From contig NZ_CP048659.1 of NCBI RefSeq assembly GCF_015218165.1, forward strand, positions 2,542,001-2,606,000: a stretch of 64,000 nucleotides of DNA, given 5' to 3'. Shown in pieces: positions 57,446-64,000 of this stretch. Under the pieces are notes generated by a model. It ran no database searches. It was not told the DNA's origin and saw nothing but the letters and a program-made list of their open reading frames with translations. How positions within the stretch are numbered: position 1 is the first letter of the stretch; every line of letters starts with the position of its first letter. The translations under genes were made by a program, and so were the position numbers. The stretch comes from Acinetobacter piscicola (lineage in GTDB: Bacteria > Pseudomonadota > Gammaproteobacteria > Pseudomonadales > Moraxellaceae).

Positions 57446-58183
57446 ATGAATCGTCAAAAAATAGTGATTGTCACAGGTGCTTCAGGTGGTATTGGTTTTG
57501 AAATTGCCAAAACATATATAAATCGTGGTGACAACGTGATTGGTACAGGTTTAAATCTTGATAAATTAGTCAATGCACATAAAGCCTTAGGCAATGCTGA
57601 AAACTTTCACTATCTTGCAGGAGATATTTCTCAACAAAAAACGGTAGAAGAGCTTTTCCAGTTTGCTCAAGCAAAATTTTCACGCGTCGATGTTGTTGTC
57701 CATAATGCAGGTATTTTTATCGGTAAGCCTGTAACGGAATATAGTGAAACTGATATCAACAGTATGATTGATATCAATTTACGCAGTTTTATCTATATCT
57801 CTCAAGCTGTTGCTAAAAATATGGCAACAATTGGTGGAAAACTTGTTGTGATTACAGCAGCCTTAGCAATTCAACCCAATGCGAAGCAACCTGCATTACT
57901 CCCAATTTTAACCAAAAGTGGCTTAAATGGCGCAGTCAAAGGATTGGCTTTAGAGCTTGCTCCACTGAATATTCAAGTGAATGCTGTTGCTCCTGGTCTG
58001 ATTGAAACACCGATGCATGGTGCAAATGAAGAAGTGAGAAATGCTTTAAAAGGCATGTCTCCGATGCATCAAGTTGGACAACCTGCTGATATTGCCAATG
58101 CGGTTCTATATCTTACAGATTCTAGCTTTGTCACTGGCACGATTTTACCTGTCGATGGTGGTTCTACTTCAGGTGTTTGGTAA
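57446..58183 (+). CDS. Short-chain dehydrogenase/reductase
   Basis: A classical SDR of about 245 residues. The NAD(P)-binding TGASGGIGFEIAKTY lies at residue 9 on, with HNAGIF near 88. The active site is unusual in spacing: Ser is replaced around VVITAALAIQPNAKQPALLPILTKSGL, where the usual YxxxK reads LPILTKSG, so the catalytic Tyr appears absent while a Lys remains. The end PVDGGSTSGVW is typical. I chose the ATG at 57446; a TTG two codons earlier is possible. Followed after 21 bases by a tautomerase. Substrate unknown. Confidence 0.83.
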   Translation: MNRQKIVIVTGASGGIGFEIAKTYINRGDNVIGTGLNLDKLVNAHKALGNAENFHYLAGDISQQKTVEELFQFAQAKFSRVDVVVHNAGIFIGKPVTEYSETDINSMIDINLRSFIYISQAVAKNMATIGGKLVVITAALAIQPNAKQPALLPILTKSGLNGAVKGLALELAPLNIQVNAVAPGLIETPMHGANEEVRNALKGMSPMHQVGQPADIANAVLYLTDSSFVTGTILPVDGGSTSGVW

Positions 58184-58204
58184 GTTCAATAAGGAGAATA
58201 TTCA

Positions 58205-58411
58205 ATGCCAATCGTTAATATCAAAGTCACAGATCAGAGCATGAGTATAGAACAAAAGAAAGCACTGATTGAAGGTGCGACAGATTTATTGGTTCAAGTC
58301 TTAAATAAACCACGTGAAACAGTCGATGTCATCATTGATGAAATCAATACCAATAATTGGGGTGTCGGCGGAAAAATGATGAGTGAAATTTTGCAATCCA
58401 AGCAAGATTGA
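58205..58411 (+). CDS. 4-oxalocrotonate tautomerase-family protein
   Basis: A 68-residue small tautomerase. It begins ATG-CCA (MPIVNIKVTDQSMSIEQKKALIEGAT), leaving the catalytic Pro-1. A conserved Arg near residue 38 (NKPRETVDVII) and the NNWGVGG segment are also present. AAGGAG lies 8 bases upstream. It follows the SDR in an operon of two that is closed by a strong terminator. It probably isomerises an enol/keto acid; which one is not known. Confidence 0.88.
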   Translation: MPIVNIKVTDQSMSIEQKKALIEGATDLLVQVLNKPRETVDVIIDEINTNNWGVGGKMMSEILQSKQD

Positions 58412-58441
58412 TCAGTTTTAAACTGCATTCTAAATCATACT

Positions 58442-58476
58442 AAAAAGAGAGTGGTTTCCCCACTCTCTCTTTTTTA
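58442..58476. terminator. Bidirectional terminator
   Basis: AAAAGAGAGTGG-TTTCC-CCACTCTCTCTTTT. It ends the SDR-tautomerase operon on the plus strand and is placed to end the aldehyde dehydrogenase gene on the minus strand. Confidence 0.9.
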
Positions 58477-58544
58477 GTCCTTATTCTTATATTACATGGA
58501 TTCACTCATGTAGTGATTATGAAAAGTTCATCTGGAACGATTGC

Positions 58545-59957
58545 TTATCCCAATTTACTCACATGAATCGATTGCTTATGGGTAAACTGCAACAGACCTC
58601 CCAAGCCAAAGCTATAGCCCAAACCTGACTGTTTCCAACCACCGAACGCAGCTTCAGGTGATAAATCGCCGTGACTATTCACCCATACGGAGCCCGTTTG
58701 CATACGTGCTGCAATGCTTTGCGCTTTGTCTAAGTCATTGCTCCAAACAGAGCCACCTAAACCAAACTCACTTTGATTGGTTACACGTAATACTTGTTCA
58801 ATATCTGTATATTTTACGATTGGCAGCACTGGACCAAACTGCTCATCATCCACCAAAGCCACACCATCTTGAATATCGACAACCACTGTCGGTGAAATGA
58901 AATAGCCTTTTTCGGGATGCTTTGCGCCTACATTTAAAACTTTTGCACCTTTGTCTAACGCGTCTGCAAGCAAGTCTTTGACTTTCTGATATTGCATCTT
59001 GTTTTGTACAGGCCCAAAGCTGGTTTGCTGATCCAAACCATTTCCTACCGTTTGCTGGTCTGCAATCGCTGCTATTTTTTGGGTCAATGCGTCATAAATA
59101 TCCGCATGTACATAAAGGCGTTTTAGGCATGCGCAAGTTTGCCCTGCATTTAAGAATGAAGATTGGAAAAGTTTCTCTGCAACCTGATCCACATTCACAT
59201 CATTCAAAACAATACCGACATCGTTTCCACCGAGTTCTAATACAACACTTTTTAAAGTGTCTACTGAACTGCCTAAAATGAATTTTCCTGTTTTGGTTGA
59301 ACCTGTGAAAACAACTTTGTTCACATCAGGGTGTTCTGTCAACAATTTACCTACATCACCTTTACCTAAGACAATATTACACACACCTTTTGGCAATACT
59401 GAATTCATAATTTCCACCAAACGAATGGTACTTAACGGCGTATATTCTGACGGCTTAATGACCACTGTATTTTTGGTACGCAATGCAGGCAACAAATGCC
59501 AAATTGCAATCATAAATGGCCAGTTCCAAGGCGTCACTGAAGCCACTACCCCCAATGGACGATTAAAGACCTGAATTTGTTTGCCAGAGGCTTCTGTATA
59601 ATGTTCTACGGGAATATCAAGCTGAGCAATATATTGAATCCATTGCAGACCTAAATGCACCTCTGCGTTGGCTAAAAATAAAGGCTTACCTTGCTCCTGT
59701 GTAATTAAGGCCGCAAGACTGTCCCGTTCTGCTTCAATACCTGCAGCAATTTTCAGTAAATTTGCTTTAAGTTCTTCATCATCAGTATTTTTCCAAATTT
59801 GGAATGCTGTTTTTGCGGCATTCACTGCCTGCTGTACCTGCTCTGCTGTCGCTGAATTTACGCGAGTAATGATATCTTCAGTTGCTGGATTAAGCACAGC
59901 CACAGCTTCACCTGCACCTTGAATTCGTTCACCATGAATGAGGAGATCAGTATTCAT
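58545..59957 (-). CDS. NAD(P)-dependent aldehyde dehydrogenase
   Basis: A 470-residue aldehyde dehydrogenase. TPWNWPFMIAIWHLLPALRTKNTVVIKPSEYTPL, FTGSTKTGKFIL, the catalytic Glu in LELGGNDVGI and the catalytic Cys in NAGQTCACLKRL (near residue 285) are visible. RBS AAGGA. Its promoter carries CTTAACATATTAAC, the same palindrome as the hpa genes, so it may belong to the HpaR regulon. It could oxidise an arylacetaldehyde (for example 4-hydroxyphenylacetaldehyde) to feed the pathway; this is inference. Confidence 0.87.
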   Translation of the reverse strand: MNTDLLIHGERIQGAGEAVAVLNPATEDIITRVNSATAEQVQQAVNAAKTAFQIWKNTDDEELKANLLKIAAGIEAERDSLAALITQEQGKPLFLANAEVHLGLQWIQYIAQLDIPVEHYTEASGKQIQVFNRPLGVVASVTPWNWPFMIAIWHLLPALRTKNTVVIKPSEYTPLSTIRLVEIMNSVLPKGVCNIVLGKGDVGKLLTEHPDVNKVVFTGSTKTGKFILGSSVDTLKSVVLELGGNDVGIVLNDVNVDQVAEKLFQSSFLNAGQTCACLKRLYVHADIYDALTQKIAAIADQQTVGNGLDQQTSFGPVQNKMQYQKVKDLLADALDKGAKVLNVGAKHPEKGYFISPTVVVDIQDGVALVDDEQFGPVLPIVKYTDIEQVLRVTNQSEFGLGGSVWSNDLDKAQSIAARMQTGSVWVNSHGDLSPEAAFGGWKQSGLGYSFGLGGLLQFTHKQSIHVSKLG

Positions 59958-60028
59958 TGTTTTTCCAATCCTTATATAAAATAATATTTCCCAACTCTTC
60001 TATTATTTAGAAAAAGCCTTCCTATCTA

Positions 60029-60042
60029 CTTAACATATTAAC
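60029..60042. promoter_or_regulatory. CTTAACATATTAAC operator-like palindrome upstream of the aldehyde dehydrogenase
   Basis: Matches the first hpaG1 site at 13 of 14 positions. It lies 72-85 bases before the start codon. A weaker relative, GTTGATATGTTAAA, begins at 60085. Confidence 0.55.
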
Positions 60043-60170
60043 TAAATGCATATTATTACAGTATTTTTGAGTCATATATTATGAGTTGATATGTTAAAAT
60101 TAATTCTGCCCTAAGAATAACTTGTTCCCAGTGATTTAATTTTCAGACCCAAATCATTTAAAATAAACCT

Positions 60171-61034
60171 TTAAAAGATGTACACATATCTGAAATTAAA
60201 ACGAAAATTTTCTTTAAAGGTATTCTCAACATCAATATCACGACCCACAGTCATCAACACATTTGAACGTTGATTGATATTATAAGTCGTACCTGCCCAT
60301 AGCTTAGACTGCGTGCTCGCAGCATGATCAATACCCTGAACAGTCGTATCCCCTGCATCCATATAAGACACGCCTGCACTCAAAGTAAATTTAGGATTTA
60401 AATTATAGAAAACATCAGCTTGTAACTGATATCCCATATCCTGTTCAATTCTTCCTTTGACATCATCTTTGTTATCACCATAAAAGGTCACATCTGCAGT
60501 TAAATCGGTACCAAATCTTTCATTCCAATACTGTAAATAACTGGCTTGGAGTATGGTTTTAAAACGATTTTCGCCAATATTTAAAGCATTTTCATCTTTG
60601 TAGCTTCCTGTAGGAAAGCTGAAAAAAGGCGTAAAACCAAGGTATTTATCCTGTGGTTTATCAATCAACCAAAAAGTATTGGCCAAAATGATATCGCCTA
60701 AAACACCTGATGATTCTCCTAAAGCCGCACTATCACCCGATGCTTTTAATTTACCAAAAGGCACAAGAAACTGTTGAGCCATTTTGATACCACCAATTTC
60801 GGAATAATGCACAAAACGACCAATTCCGATTTGTGATTCCAATTCCCCATTATTAACTTTATCACTGCCTGCGTAATAAGCATCTCGATTTGCATATTGC
60901 CCATACAGCAAAAAAATATTGGTTCCATTAGGCGCACGGCGATAATCCTGTGCATCAATATCCAAAGCATGTCCTTGTAGCGGCAATAAAAACAGAGCAG
61001 TTAGCAGTCCTTTATGTAGCATTTGTCTATTCAT
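60171..61034 (-). CDS. Outer-membrane protein of the SphA / phenol meta-degradation family
   Basis: A protein of about 287 residues with a signal peptide ending LQGHA (about residue 23), then DIDAQDYRRAPNGTNIFLLYGQYANRD, the start of the Phenol_MetA_deg/SphA barrel family. Many amphipathic strands follow and the chain ends FRFNFRYVYIF with a terminal Phe. Members accompany aromatic and alcohol degradation and probably admit hydrophobic substrates. I chose the ATG at 61034 with AAGGG upstream. It follows the acyl-CoA-dehydrogenase-like gene on the same strand. Confidence 0.85.
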   Translation of the reverse strand: MNRQMLHKGLLTALFLLPLQGHALDIDAQDYRRAPNGTNIFLLYGQYANRDAYYAGSDKVNNGELESQIGIGRFVHYSEIGGIKMAQQFLVPFGKLKASGDSAALGESSGVLGDIILANTFWLIDKPQDKYLGFTPFFSFPTGSYKDENALNIGENRFKTILQASYLQYWNERFGTDLTADVTFYGDNKDDVKGRIEQDMGYQLQADVFYNLNPKFTLSAGVSYMDAGDTTVQGIDHAASTQSKLWAGTTYNINQRSNVLMTVGRDIDVENTFKENFRFNFRYVYIF

Positions 61035-61087
61035 AATCTTTTCCCTTGATGTGAATATCATTGTTGTTTTATTTCATTTCTTGCTTC

Positions 61088-61108
61088 GGAGGCTTGCTTT
61101 AAGCCTCC
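61088..61108. terminator. Hairpin between the ACAD-like gene and the SphA-family gene
   Basis: GGAGGCTT / AAGCCTCC, 8-bp stem with a 5-base loop and no T-run on the minus strand. Could attenuate or punctuate the two-gene transcript. Confidence 0.4.
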
Positions 61109-61145
61109 TAAAATTGTTTGATTCTATGTCCTTACATGCGATTGA

Positions 61146-62384
61146 TCACTCCAACAAGGTATCCAAACTGTTGTATGAGTCTGACATTAAAATTTGATGA
61201 TATTGATTACGACGTACGCCCATATTGCCTCCATCGAATAATGGCAACGCCAATGCATCCATCAGGTAACGTGACAAAGGTAAGTCCTTGTTGTAACTAT
61301 CCACACCAACCACACGCATCAAATCTGTAATCATTTTTACAGCGGTTTCCGAGCCATAAACTTTTGAACACAATGCCAATTCATGCGCACCTTTTTCATT
61401 GTTATCTTGTGCAATACATGCGCGATAAGCCAAACCACGCACAGCCTCAATTTGCATTTTTGCATCACTCAGTGCATAACCCACTGCTTGATAATCTAAA
61501 ATTCGATGTAAACCGCCTTTGTTTTCGGACTTGGCGTAATTCAAAGTGAAATCAAAGGCTGCACGCATTAAACCCACGGCAAAAACACCGACCAATGCCG
61601 CTGTTGCCGTAAAGGCTTGCTCAATAATTTGCTTTCCTTGCCCTAGACTTCCTAGTAAATAATCCTTTGGAATATGACAGTCATGAAGTGAAATACGCGG
61701 TGTGATGTGTGCAGTATGTCCAACCGTTTCAAAGATGTCCTCCACTTCAATGTTGATATTTTCTTTGGGTAAAATCACAATTGAAACTTCTGGATCATCA
61801 GTTTCACTCAATTCAGAGCGGCCTGAAACACACAGTAAATCAGCACCTTTATTGTCCCAGCCACAGCTGCTTGACACCCATTGTTTTGAGCCATTCAGCA
61901 CCCAACCATCTTTTGCAGCGTCAATACGCGTACTCAAACCTACTGCAGGTCGAGGTGCATTTACATTGGCACTACCACCTGGTTCAGAGGAAGCAAAAGC
62001 TGCAATTGGCTTACCCTCTTTTTTCAAGAATATGCTCAAATGCTTTTCAGCTTGTTGAGGATTACCTGCAATAAAAATAGGAGAAAGCCCCAAAATACTT
62101 GCAAAAGCAGTCAATGAAACATTGGAATCGACCGCATAAAACTCTTCTGCCATGACGGCCATGTCTAAACAACTGGTTGCACCACCACCGAAAGGTTGTG
62201 GAATCATGTTAAATAAAAAACCTTCTTTCACTAAAGATTCGTAAAAAGGGGCTGTTGCCAAAAAGCGCTCTCTAGATGTGTGTAATGATTTGATAGCAGG
62301 ATTCACCTGACTTAATACATCATTGGCGAATTGTCTTGATCGATTTCTTAGTTCTAATTGCTGACTTGATAGATTTTTTAACAC
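61146..62384 (-). CDS. Acyl-CoA-dehydrogenase-fold flavoenzyme, nitroalkane-oxidase-like
   Basis: A flavoprotein of about 412 residues. I chose a GTG start at 62384 because AAGGA lies 9 bases upstream; a TTG 8 codons earlier is possible. ACAD landmarks are PQPFGGGATSCLDMAVMAEEF, FASSEPGGSANV and VLNGSKQWVSSS. The usual ACAD catalytic glutamate (as in YEGT) is not seen. Instead the C-terminus reads PLFDGGNMGVRR, where an Asp and an Arg 7 residues later match the catalytic Asp402/Arg409 pair of fungal nitroalkane oxidase. It is divergent from an AraC regulator and upstream of an outer-membrane protein. Substrate unknown. Confidence 0.8.
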   Translation of the reverse strand: MLKNLSSQQLELRNRSRQFANDVLSQVNPAIKSLHTSRERFLATAPFYESLVKEGFLFNMIPQPFGGGATSCLDMAVMAEEFYAVDSNVSLTAFASILGLSPIFIAGNPQQAEKHLSIFLKKEGKPIAAFASSEPGGSANVNAPRPAVGLSTRIDAAKDGWVLNGSKQWVSSSCGWDNKGADLLCVSGRSELSETDDPEVSIVILPKENINIEVEDIFETVGHTAHITPRISLHDCHIPKDYLLGSLGQGKQIIEQAFTATAALVGVFAVGLMRAAFDFTLNYAKSENKGGLHRILDYQAVGYALSDAKMQIEAVRGLAYRACIAQDNNEKGAHELALCSKVYGSETAVKMITDLMRVVGVDSYNKDLPLSRYLMDALALPLFDGGNMGVRRNQYHQILMSDSYNSLDTLLE

Positions 62385-62500
62385 GACTATTGTCCTTAAT
62401 TTGATCAATGTTGTAATGTAATCATTAAGAATATAGGTTTTTTTTGCTTGGCAAATTCCGCATTATTTTTTGGTAAATTCTGAACAAATTTATTTTAATA

Positions 62501-63475
62501 ATGGCATCAAATTTGCTTCCCCAAAGGATTGGGTTAAAATTTATGGATAATAAAATGTTTAAAACGTGGAGTAATCTTGACCTCGTCCCAAATAAACAGT
62601 TTTTATTTTGGCGAGAAATGCTGTGTGATGCTTTTACAGACTTAAGACCTGAAACAACATTAGATAAAAAGGATTTTAAGTGTGAAATTCAATCTCAAAG
62701 TTTATCTGAAGGGTTGATTATTTCGTCATTGTCTTCCCAAAAACAAAAAATTCACCGTACAGAATCTGAAATATCACATACTAAAGATCATTATTTATTT
62801 TTCAATTTACAAAAAAAAGGGCTTGCCTGCATCCAACAAAATAATATGGTAACGCATATACAAGCTGGTGACCTTTATATACTTGATACTCGTTATCCTT
62901 ATGAAATTGAACAATTTGAAAATAATTGGGAAAGTTTATCTTTAAGAATACCCCTAGATCATGCTTTAAATTGCATGATTCCATTATCTAAAATCATTGA
63001 TAATATTAATTCGGCTGATGGCTTTATTTTATATGAAAACATTTTAACGCTAGAGAAAATTATAGGAAAAGATTTATCCGAAAAAACCAATACTATCATC
63101 ACTAAAACAACCATTGATTTAATTCTATCTAACTTTGAAAACACACATATTAAAGAAAACCACTTACTAAACAATATTTTAAAATTCATTGAAATCAATG
63201 CTAAAAATCATAATTTACGTTGCAATGATATTGCAAAAGCATTTAATACTTCAGAAAGAAATATATATAAACTCTTTGAAAGAGAAGAGCTAAGTTTAAG
63301 TAAAACCATATCGGATATTCGATTAAAAATATTTTTTGAATATATGAAAGGTGATCATGGAAATATCACTGACTTTGCTTATAAAAGTGGATTTAATGAT
63401 CTTTCAAACTTCTATAAAGTTTTCAAGAAAAAATTCAATGAAACACCTAAAAACTATTTCAAGAATCAATTATAA
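62501..63475 (+). CDS. AraC-family regulator (FeaR-like)
   Basis: A protein of up to 324 residues. The N-terminal ~210 residues form an AraC_binding_2-type ligand domain beginning MFKTWSNLDLVPNKQFLFWREMLCDAFTDLRP. The C-terminal HTH pair is LRCNDIAKAFNTSERNIYKLFEREELSLSKTISDIRL and ITDFAYKSGFNDLSNFYKVFKKKFNETPKNYF. In-frame ATGs at 62543 and 62555 are alternative starts, and the domain would still be complete. It is divergent from the nitroalkane-oxidase-like gene and is its probable regulator. Confidence 0.86.
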   Translation: MASNLLPQRIGLKFMDNKMFKTWSNLDLVPNKQFLFWREMLCDAFTDLRPETTLDKKDFKCEIQSQSLSEGLIISSLSSQKQKIHRTESEISHTKDHYLFFNLQKKGLACIQQNNMVTHIQAGDLYILDTRYPYEIEQFENNWESLSLRIPLDHALNCMIPLSKIIDNINSADGFILYENILTLEKIIGKDLSEKTNTIITKTTIDLILSNFENTHIKENHLLNNILKFIEINAKNHNLRCNDIAKAFNTSERNIYKLFEREELSLSKTISDIRLKIFFEYMKGDHGNITDFAYKSGFNDLSNFYKVFKKKFNETPKNYFKNQL

Positions 63476-63591
63476 AATTATATTTTTAAATTAGCATTTT
63501 ACCATTGCACATTTCACCTTAGCGCTTATTTGTCAAATGTTCATCAAACTGATCATTGCTATCAAAGCGATGGAAGGAAACATTTACTCCA

Positions 63592-64000
63592 TTACAAGCT
63601 ATCTAATAAACGATTAAAATATTTATTCACATACCCCTGTCTATAATCCAAAACTATAAACTCATTGTTTTTTAAATAATATCTATATTCATAAGTTTCT
63701 AAATCTTTTAATTTATACTTACTATTTTCAATTTCAAACTCTCGAGTATCTCCAATCTTCATATCACTAGTAATTTTTTCAAAAAAATTATTTGAAAACA
63801 AATTGTTAATCAAACAAGAAAATATAAAACTATCCACATTTAAATAATACAACATTGAAATTTCTTCACCATCATAACTATATATCCCACCATCACTATT
63901 CAATATACAAATAGGTTCATCTGAAAAATCTTGACCAAAATAAACTGTATCACTTGGTAAATCACCATCTAAATATTCTAGCGGTTCCGAATTATATTTT
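63592..64000 (-). CDS. SMI1/KNR4 (SUKH)-like protein, C-terminal part (cut by window edge)
   Basis: The minus-strand frame is open to the right edge. The last ~135 residues are present, and the real start lies outside. Reading inward from the edge it contains YFGQDFSDEPICI followed by SDGGIYSYDGEEI, the hallmark of SMI1/KNR4 (SUKH) proteins, then an acidic, helix-rich tail. Many bacterial SUKH proteins are immunity proteins against contact-dependent or type VI toxins. An upstream toxin gene would lie beyond the window; this is inference. Confidence 0.6.
   Translation of the reverse strand, partial: KYNSEPLEYLDGDLPSDTVYFGQDFSDEPICILNSDGGIYSYDGEEISMLYYLNVDSFIFSCLINNLFSNNFFEKITSDMKIGDTREFEIENSKYKLKDLETYEYRYYLKNNEFIVLDYRQGYVNKYFNRLLDSL

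Overview
The window is AT-rich gammaproteobacterial chromosome and almost certainly Acinetobacter. The reasons are the gene order dgt ... ruvA-ruvB ... ybgC-tolQ-tolR-tolA, an Acinetobacter-type two-component 4-hydroxyphenylacetate hydroxylase whose oxygenase (422 aa) and reductase (about 313-315 aa) have the sizes known for the A. baumannii enzyme, and an iac (indole-3-acetate) cluster with a divergent MarR regulator.

Layout. (1) 1-22,000, mostly housekeeping: an ABC-2 permease pair (the first cut by the window edge), a gltP-type symporter, two related small lipoproteins and a secreted protein, purL, a NADAR-domain protein with a decayed second copy nearby, several uncharacterised genes, dgt, ruvAB, an IS1-family element sitting inside a small membrane-protein gene with a clear 8-bp target duplication, ybgC-tolQRA, and a lipoprotein that carries a second copy of the TolA C-terminal domain. 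(2) 21,700-32,850, the homoprotocatechuate meta-cleavage region: hpaR, an OprD-type porin, an MHS-family transporter, then the minus-strand operon hpaG1-hpaG2-hpaE-hpaD-hpaF-hpaH-hpaI-gabD, which takes 3,4-dihydroxyphenylacetate to pyruvate and succinate. A decayed HpaA-type regulator lies just beyond the operon promoter. (3) 33,800-37,200: an AraC regulator and a Rieske oxygenase/reductase pair of unknown substrate. (4) 37,660-45,700: the iac cluster (iacH-A-I-C-D-E-F-G, divergent iacR), expected to convert indole-3-acetate towards catechol. (5) 45,780-50,480: an unassigned catabolic module of a spinster-like MFS transporter, an AraC regulator, an opine-dehydrogenase-family enzyme and a 3-hydroxyacyl-CoA-dehydrogenase-family enzyme. 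(6) 50,950-57,340: an NTF2-like protein, the 4-HPA hydroxylase genes (reductase C1, oxygenase C2), an intact divergent hpaA, a Bcr/CflA transporter and a LysR regulator. (7) 57,440-63,480: SDR, tautomerase, aldehyde dehydrogenase, an outer-membrane protein of the phenol-degradation type, an acyl-CoA-dehydrogenase-fold enzyme with nitroalkane-oxidase-like active-site residues, and another AraC regulator. (8) The right edge holds part of a SMI1/KNR4 (SUKH) immunity-like gene.

How it works together. 4-Hydroxyphenylacetate would enter through the porin and the MHS permease, be hydroxylated by C1/C2 under HpaA, and be degraded by the hpaG-to-gabD operon under HpaR. A 14-bp palindrome close to GTTAACATATTAAC recurs upstream of hpaG1 (twice), the MHS transporter (twice), the porin, the distant aldehyde dehydrogenase and the MFS gene beside hpaR. 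It therefore looks like the operator of one regulator, most simply HpaR. The upper and lower halves of the 4-HPA pathway are separated by the iac cluster and two uncharacterised modules, which suggests a mosaic aromatic-catabolism island.

No CRISPR array, rRNA or tRNA was recognised. The parts least explained by known biology are the opine-dehydrogenase module, the Rieske pair, the nitroalkane-oxidase-like enzyme and the TolA-domain lipoprotein.
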